Shown in pieces: positions 59,554 to 64,000 of a DNA stretch of 64,000 nt (positions are counted from its first letter, which is position 1; every line of letters starts with the position of its first letter). The notes under the pieces are model-generated. The model did not search any database. It had not been told where the DNA came from and saw only the letters and a program-made list of their open reading frames with translations. The DNA lies in NCBI GenBank assembly GCA_963746805.1, contig CAVVCQ010000001.1, forward strand, positions 496,001-560,000, given 5' to 3'. The DNA is from DATHTC01 sp963746805 (GTDB taxonomy: Bacteria > Actinomycetota > Thermoleophilia > Gaiellales > Gaiellaceae). A program made the position numbers and the translations under genes.

Positions 59554-62408
59554 ATGACGCGTTCAGGACGCGTGCTCATGGCCGTGCTCGGGCTCGTCGC
59601 GCTCGTCGTCACAGGCGGCGGGGCGGCGGCGGGCACGGCCGCGCAGGGGAAAGGGCCGGACCCGGCCAAGATCCAGAAGCTCAAGTCGGAGGCGCGCGGC
59701 TCGGTCGCGATCTCCAGCAACGACGCCACCGACTACGTCGCGTTCGTCCGGGCCGGCCGCAACGGCGACCTGTTGCCGAAGAGCACGGGGGCCCCGGCCG
59801 CGAAGGCGAACGCCTTCATCGCCGAGTACGGCGACATCCTCGGCCTCGAGGCCGGCTCCGGCCTCGTGCGCACCGACACCGCGATCGACCGCCAGGGCGC
59901 GGTCCACCTCAGCTACAAGCAGGTCTACAAGGGCCTTCCCGTGTTCGGCGCGAGCGTCAAGGCTCACGTCGATGCACAGGGCGACCTGACGGCCGTGAAC
60001 GGCACCGTCGTGCCCGTCGCGGACCTCTCGACCACGCCCCGCCTCAGCGCCGGTCAGGCGGCCGCCCGCGCGGTCGAGGCTGTTGCGTCAGAGCCGATGC
60101 AGGGTGACGAGGGCCTGCCGGCCTTCGGAACCGCCGGCGACCTCCGCGCCGAGTCGACCGAGCTCCTCGTCTACCGCACGGGCCTGATCCGCGGCGGCAC
60201 CGGCACCGACCAGCTCGCGTACCGCGTGGACGTGACGAACGGCGCGGACATCCGCGAGGTCGTGATCGTCCAGGCCAACGCGGGCAAGGTGATCAACCGC
60301 TACTCGCTGATCCACGATGCGCTGCACCGGGTGCTCTACGAGCAGAACCTCGGCAACAAGATCTGGGAGGAGGGCGACCCGTTCCCCGGGACGCTGAACC
60401 TCGACCAGCGGAACATCGTCACCTTCAGCGAGGACTCGTACCGGCACTTCTTCAACGCGTTCGGCCGCGACTCGTACGACGGCGCGGGCGCGTTCATGCA
60501 GACGGTCAACAACGACCCGCGGATCAACTGCCCGAACGCGAACTGGAACGGGATCACGACGAACTACTGCAACGGCGTGACCTCGGACGACGTCGTCGCC
60601 CACGAGTGGGGCCACGCGTACACGCAGTTCACGCACAACCTGATCTACCAGTGGCAGCCGGGCGCCCTGAACGAGTCCTACTCGGACATCTGGGGCGAGA
60701 CCGTGGACCTGATCAACGGCAAGCAAACGGATTCACCGGCACCGGTACGGACGGTCGGCAACTGCTCGTCGTTCAGCCGTGCGGCGCCCGGGCTCTTCAT
60801 CAACAGCCCGGCCGCGATCGCGGGCGAGTGCCCGGCAGGCGGGGCGCAGTTCGGGCCCGCGCTGACGGGGACCGGCACGACCGCAGACGTGGTCGTGGCG
60901 ACCGACGGCGTCGCCCCGGACGTCAACGACGGCTGCGAGGCGATCACGAACGGCGCGGCGCTGGCCGGGAAGATCGCGCTGATCAACCGCGGCACCTGTG
61001 CGGTTCGTGGTCAAGGTCAAGAACGCCCAGAACGCCGGCGCGATCGGAGCCGTCATCGCGAACGTCGTCGTCGGCCAGCCGCCGGCGACGATGGCGGGCG
61101 TCGACCCGACGATCACGATCCCGTCGGTGAGCACGACGCTCGACCACGGCAACCTGATGAAGGGTCAGCTCTCGCTCGGCAACCCGGTCAACGTGACGAT
61201 GAAGGACAAGGCCGGGACGCGCGAAGCCTCCTACAAGTGGCTCCTGAGCGAGGACTCGACCGCGTTCGGCGGCGCCATCCGCGACATGTGGAACCCGCGC
61301 TGCCTCTCCGACCCGGGCAAGGTGACCGACGCGGAGTACCACTGCGACGTCAGCGACCAGGGCGGCGTCCACACGAACTCCGGCGTGCCGAATCACGGCT
61401 ACGCCCTGCTCGTGGACGGCGGCACGTTCAACGGCCGCACGGTGTCGGGCATCGGCCTGACGAAGGCCGCGCACATCTACTGGCGGGCACAGTCGGCGTA
61501 CCAGACCGAGGGAAGCAAGTTCCCGGATCACGCCGACGCGCTCGAGGCGTCGTGCACGGACCTGATCGGGATCAACCTGACGGCGCTCAGCACCGGAGCG
61601 CCGGCGGGGCTGTCCGGGCAGGCGATCACGGCGGCCGACTGCACGCAGGTCACGCAGATGATCGCCGCGATCGAGCTCCGGACCGACCCGAAGCAGCAGT
61701 GCAACTTCCAGCCGCTGCTCAAGCCCGGCGAGCCGGGCCTGTGCGAGGGCCAGAAGAACCCGCCGGTCGTCTACGAGGAGAACTTCGAGGACGGCCTCGC
61801 GGGCTGGTCGCTGTCGAACCAGGGCGTCTTCGCCGGCTGGCCGGGCCTCAACTGGCAGGCCAAGTCGACGCTGCCCGGCGGCCGCGCCGGCACAGCCGCG
61901 TTCGGTGCGGATCCGGACATCGGCAACTGCGACCAGGGCGCCGGGTGACGTCTCGGGCGTCATGCGCCTGACGAGCCCGTCCATCGCACTCCCGAACGCC
62001 GCGATCCTGAGCCCGCGCCTGACCTTCAGGCACTACGTGGCGACGGAGGCGAACTTCGACGGCGGGAACCTGAAGATCAGCGTCAACGGCGGGCCGTTCG
62101 AGCTCGTGCCCGCCTCGGCGTTCATCTTCAACGCCTACAACACGACCCTCACCACCGCGGCCGGAGGGAACACGAGCCCGCTCGCCGGCCAGCCCGCCTA
62201 CAGCGGCACGGACGGCGGCGAGGTCTTCGGCAGCTGGGGCCTCACCCAGGTCAACCTCGTTGCGATCGGCATCGACCCCGGTGACACGATCCAGCTGCGG
62301 TTCGACATGGGAATGGACGGCTGCGCCGGCATCGACGGCTGGTACGTCGACGACGTGAAGGTGCAGGCGTGCAACACGAAGAAGGGCGAGAAGGCAGCGA
62401 AGCCGTAG
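59554..62408 (+). CDS. Secreted M4 (thermolysin-like) metalloprotease with PA domain, two +1 frameshifts
   Basis: Corrected length 950 residues. Signal peptide (about 1-30), FTP/PepSY propeptide (about 60-245), then the peptidase: zinc site HEWGHAYTQF, the downstream Glu in ALNESYSDIWGE, and the thermolysin-type His in GGVHTNSGVPNHGYALLVDGG. A PA-like domain (ALAGKIALINRGTC, then VKVKNAQNAGAIGAVIANV) is inserted between these halves. The C-terminus is a jelly-roll-like domain ending DGWYVDDVKV. Frame changes near 61002-61003 and 61942-61944 are each one extra G. GGGGAGC precedes ATG 59554. Confidence 0.86.
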
Positions 62409-62424
62409 CGGCTTCTCTCGATGG

Positions 62425-62455
62425 GGGAGGGTGCCGGCTCGCCCGGCGCCCTCCC
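62425..62455. terminator. Bidirectional hairpin terminator
   Basis: GGGAGGGTGCCGG pairs with CCGGCGCCCTCCC (one G-T wobble) around a short loop, between the convergent M4 protease and response-regulator genes. Confidence 0.75.
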
Positions 62456-63139
62456 TCAGTCCTCGCCGGCGCGGATGAGCCCGCTCTCGTAGGCGAAGAC
62501 GACGGCGTGGATCCGGTCGCGCAGGCGGAGCTTCGCGAGGATGCGGCGGACGTGCGTGCGCACGGTCGTCTCCTCGATGAAGAGGCCGGCGGCGATCTCG
62601 GCGTTCGACTGCCCGCGGCCGAGCGCCAGCAGCACCTCCCGCTCGCGAGGCGTCAGCTGCTCGATGCGGGCGTGCGCCTCGGGGTCGGGCGCGGGCTGCG
62701 CGGACAGGCGCTCGACGACCGTGCGCGTCACCGACGGCGCGAGCAGGAAGTCGCCGGCGGCCACGGCGTGGACTGCGGCGATCAGCTCCTCCGGCCGCGC
62801 GCGCTTGAGCAGGAAGCCCGACGCGCCGGCCGCGAGCGCGGCGAAGACGTAGTCGTCCTGCTCGAACGTCGTGAGGATCACGACGCGGACGTCGTCGGAG
62901 AGCGCGAGCAGGCGCTCGGTGGCGGCGATGCCGTCGAGGCCGGGCATCCGCACGTCCATCAGCACCACGTGCGGGAGGAGCCGGTTCGCCGCCTCGAGCG
63001 CGGCGGCGCCGTCCGACGCCTCGCCGACGACCTCGATGCCCTCGTCGCTCGAGAGGATCCCACGCAGGCCGACCCGCATCAGGTCGTCGTCGTCGACGAG
63101 CAGGACGCGGACCGTCTGCAGTTTGTGGCTCTGAGCCAC
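62456..63139 (-). CDS. NarL/LuxR-type response regulator
   Basis: 227 residues. Receiver domain (about 10-125): acidic pair VLLVDDDD, phospho-acceptor Asp in VVLMDVRMPGLDG, Thr in VVILTTFEQDDYV, Lys in GFLLKRARPEEL. C-terminal LuxR helix-turn-helix: LTPREREVLLALGRGQSNAEI and EETTVRTHVRRILAKLRLRD. GTG 63139 has GGAGGAG upstream and shares a base with the kinase stop (TAGTG), so the pair is co-translated. Confidence 0.93.
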   Translation of the reverse strand: MAQSHKLQTVRVLLVDDDDLMRVGLRGILSSDEGIEVVGEASDGAAALEAANRLLPHVVLMDVRMPGLDGIAATERLLALSDDVRVVILTTFEQDDYVFAALAAGASGFLLKRARPEELIAAVHAVAAGDFLLAPSVTRTVVERLSAQPAPDPEAHARIEQLTPREREVLLALGRGQSNAEIAAGLFIEETTVRTHVRRILAKLRLRDRIHAVVFAYESGLIRAGED

Positions 63140-64000
63140 TAACTCCTCCGCTCCAGCGGGATGGTGGCCTGCAGGGTGTACGTGCCGTCGTGGGCGCCGG
63201 CCTCGAGCGTCCCGCCGAGGAGCCCGGCGCGCTCGCGCATCCCGACGATCCCGTGGTGATCGGGGCCCGCGGGCGGCACGGGCGAGCGGAGGCCGTTGCG
63301 GACGGTGATCGCGAGGCGGCCGTCGTCCCGCACCAGCTCCGCGTCGACGTGCCCGTCGCCGTGCTTGGCCGCGTTCGTCAGCGCCTCCTGGAGGATGCGG
63401 AACGCGGTCCGGTCGACGGCACGGGGGAGTGAGCCGACGTCGCCGCGGCGCTCGAGCGTGACGTCGAGGCCCGCGGCCCGGTGCCGCTCGACGAGCGTGT
63501 CGAGGGCGTCGAGGCCCACCGGCAGGTCGATCTCGCCGTCGCCCTCGCGGAGCGCGCCGACGATCCGGTCGATCTCCGTCACCGTCTCGCGCGCGACCTC
63601 CTCGATGGTCTCGATCGCGGTGAGGGCGGTGTCGAGGTCGCGGCGCGCGCTCAGCCGCGCAGCGCCGGCGTGGACGAGGATGACATTGATCGCATGGCCG
63701 GCCGAGTCGTGGAGGTCGCGGGCGATGCGCATGCGCTCTTCCGAGGCCGCGAGCCGCCGCTCCCGCGCCGCGTCGTGCTCGGCCCGGAGGGCGCGCTCCT
63801 GTAGCGCCTCGACGCGCTCGCGGCGCAGGCGCGTACGGTCGCCCGCGAACCAGGCGCCGCCCCAGACCGTCACGGCGAAGACCGACTCGGCCCACGGCAT
63901 CCGGTCGTTCGCGAGCCCGATCGCGAGCAGGTGGAGCAGCAGGAAGCCCGGCACCGCGACTGCGATGAGCCGCGTCTCCCGGGGCGACTCGTCGCGGCGC
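63139..64000 (-). CDS. NarL-type sensor histidine kinase (HisKA_3), N-terminus outside the window
   Basis: At least 287 residues; the frame is open to the right end, so the start lies beyond 64000. Membrane spans near the visible N-terminus (VPGFLLLHLLAIGLANDR and ESVFAVTVWGGAWFAGD), coiled linker, HisKA_3 with phospho-His in RIARDLHDSAGHAINVILVHAG, and HATPase_c with N-box FRILQEALTNAAKHG and G-box HHGIVGMRERAGLLGG. It should phosphorylate the response regulator encoded next to it. Signal unknown. Confidence 0.92.
   Translation of the reverse strand, partial: RRDESPRETRLIAVAVPGFLLLHLLAIGLANDRMPWAESVFAVTVWGGAWFAGDRTRLRRERVEALQERALRAEHDAARERRLAASEERMRIARDLHDSAGHAINVILVHAGAARLSARRDLDTALTAIETIEEVARETVTEIDRIVGALREGDGEIDLPVGLDALDTLVERHRAAGLDVTLERRGDVGSLPRAVDRTAFRILQEALTNAAKHGDGHVDAELVRDDGRLAITVRNGLRSPVPPAGPDHHGIVGMRERAGLLGGTLEAGAHDGTYTLQATIPLERRS

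Noticed and set aside
1..64000. CRISPR array, tRNA or rRNA genes, insertion sequences
   Set aside because: No direct repeat-spacer pattern, no tRNA cloverleaf other than the tmRNA ends, and no transposase-like protein were found.

Overview
The window is GC-rich (about 70% by eye), densely packed bacterial DNA. Gene content (aerobic CO-dehydrogenase-type molybdenum hydroxylase, BTAD and MalT-like regulators, many GTGA/ATGA start-stop overlaps) points to Actinomycetota. The class Thermoleophilia (Gaiellales/Solirubrobacterales) is my inference, not proven. No rRNA, tRNA, CRISPR, phage or insertion-sequence genes were seen. The one clear RNA gene is tmRNA (ssrA), with a short nine-residue tag, ADNELALAA.

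Layout. 0-5.2 kb: end of a coxL-like gene, coxM-like FAD subunit, two zinc alcohol dehydrogenases, a tandem GNAT protein and ssrA. 5.2-14.6 kb: MMPL exporter, decayed GST-like gene, LuxR and BTAD/NB-ARC regulators, secreted proteins, and a LanC-like gene beside a 52-bp fragment of tmRNA. 14.6-22.4 kb: two mirror-image copies of one module (MalT-like LuxR ATPase, DUF4242 protein, small secreted beta-rich protein) diverging from a shared centre. 22.4-25.7 kb: an SsuABC/TauABC-like importer. 26.9-55.9 kb: a catabolic island with hydantoinase A/B subunits, a dihydroorotase-like amidohydrolase, a second amidohydrolase, three creatinase-like M24 proteins, an isochorismatase-family hydrolase, aminotransferases, Gfo/Idh/MocA dehydrogenases, an aldolase-family protein, two EamA transporters, an ABC importer and a GntR/FCD regulator. 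55.9-64 kb: small conserved proteins, a secreted beta-propeller protein, a VOC/MarR pair, an M4 metalloprotease and a two-component system cut by the window end.

The strongest system-level signal is in the island. A 15-bp near-palindrome, GTCAACTGYYGACAG, occurs six times, in the upstream regions of all nine transcription units I can draw apart from the gntR promoter itself. It overlaps predicted promoters each time. It looks like the operator of the GntR protein encoded inside the island, so the island appears to be one regulon. The enzymes suggest uptake and breakdown of a cyclic ureide, hydantoin or related amide-rich compound; the actual substrate is unknown.

Data quality matters here. 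Seven otherwise well conserved genes, and one remnant, are broken by single-base insertions, and every one of them is +1. Removing one base at each site restores full-length proteins. I therefore annotate these genes as intact in function but interrupted in this sequence, and suspect sequencing or assembly error more than gene decay.
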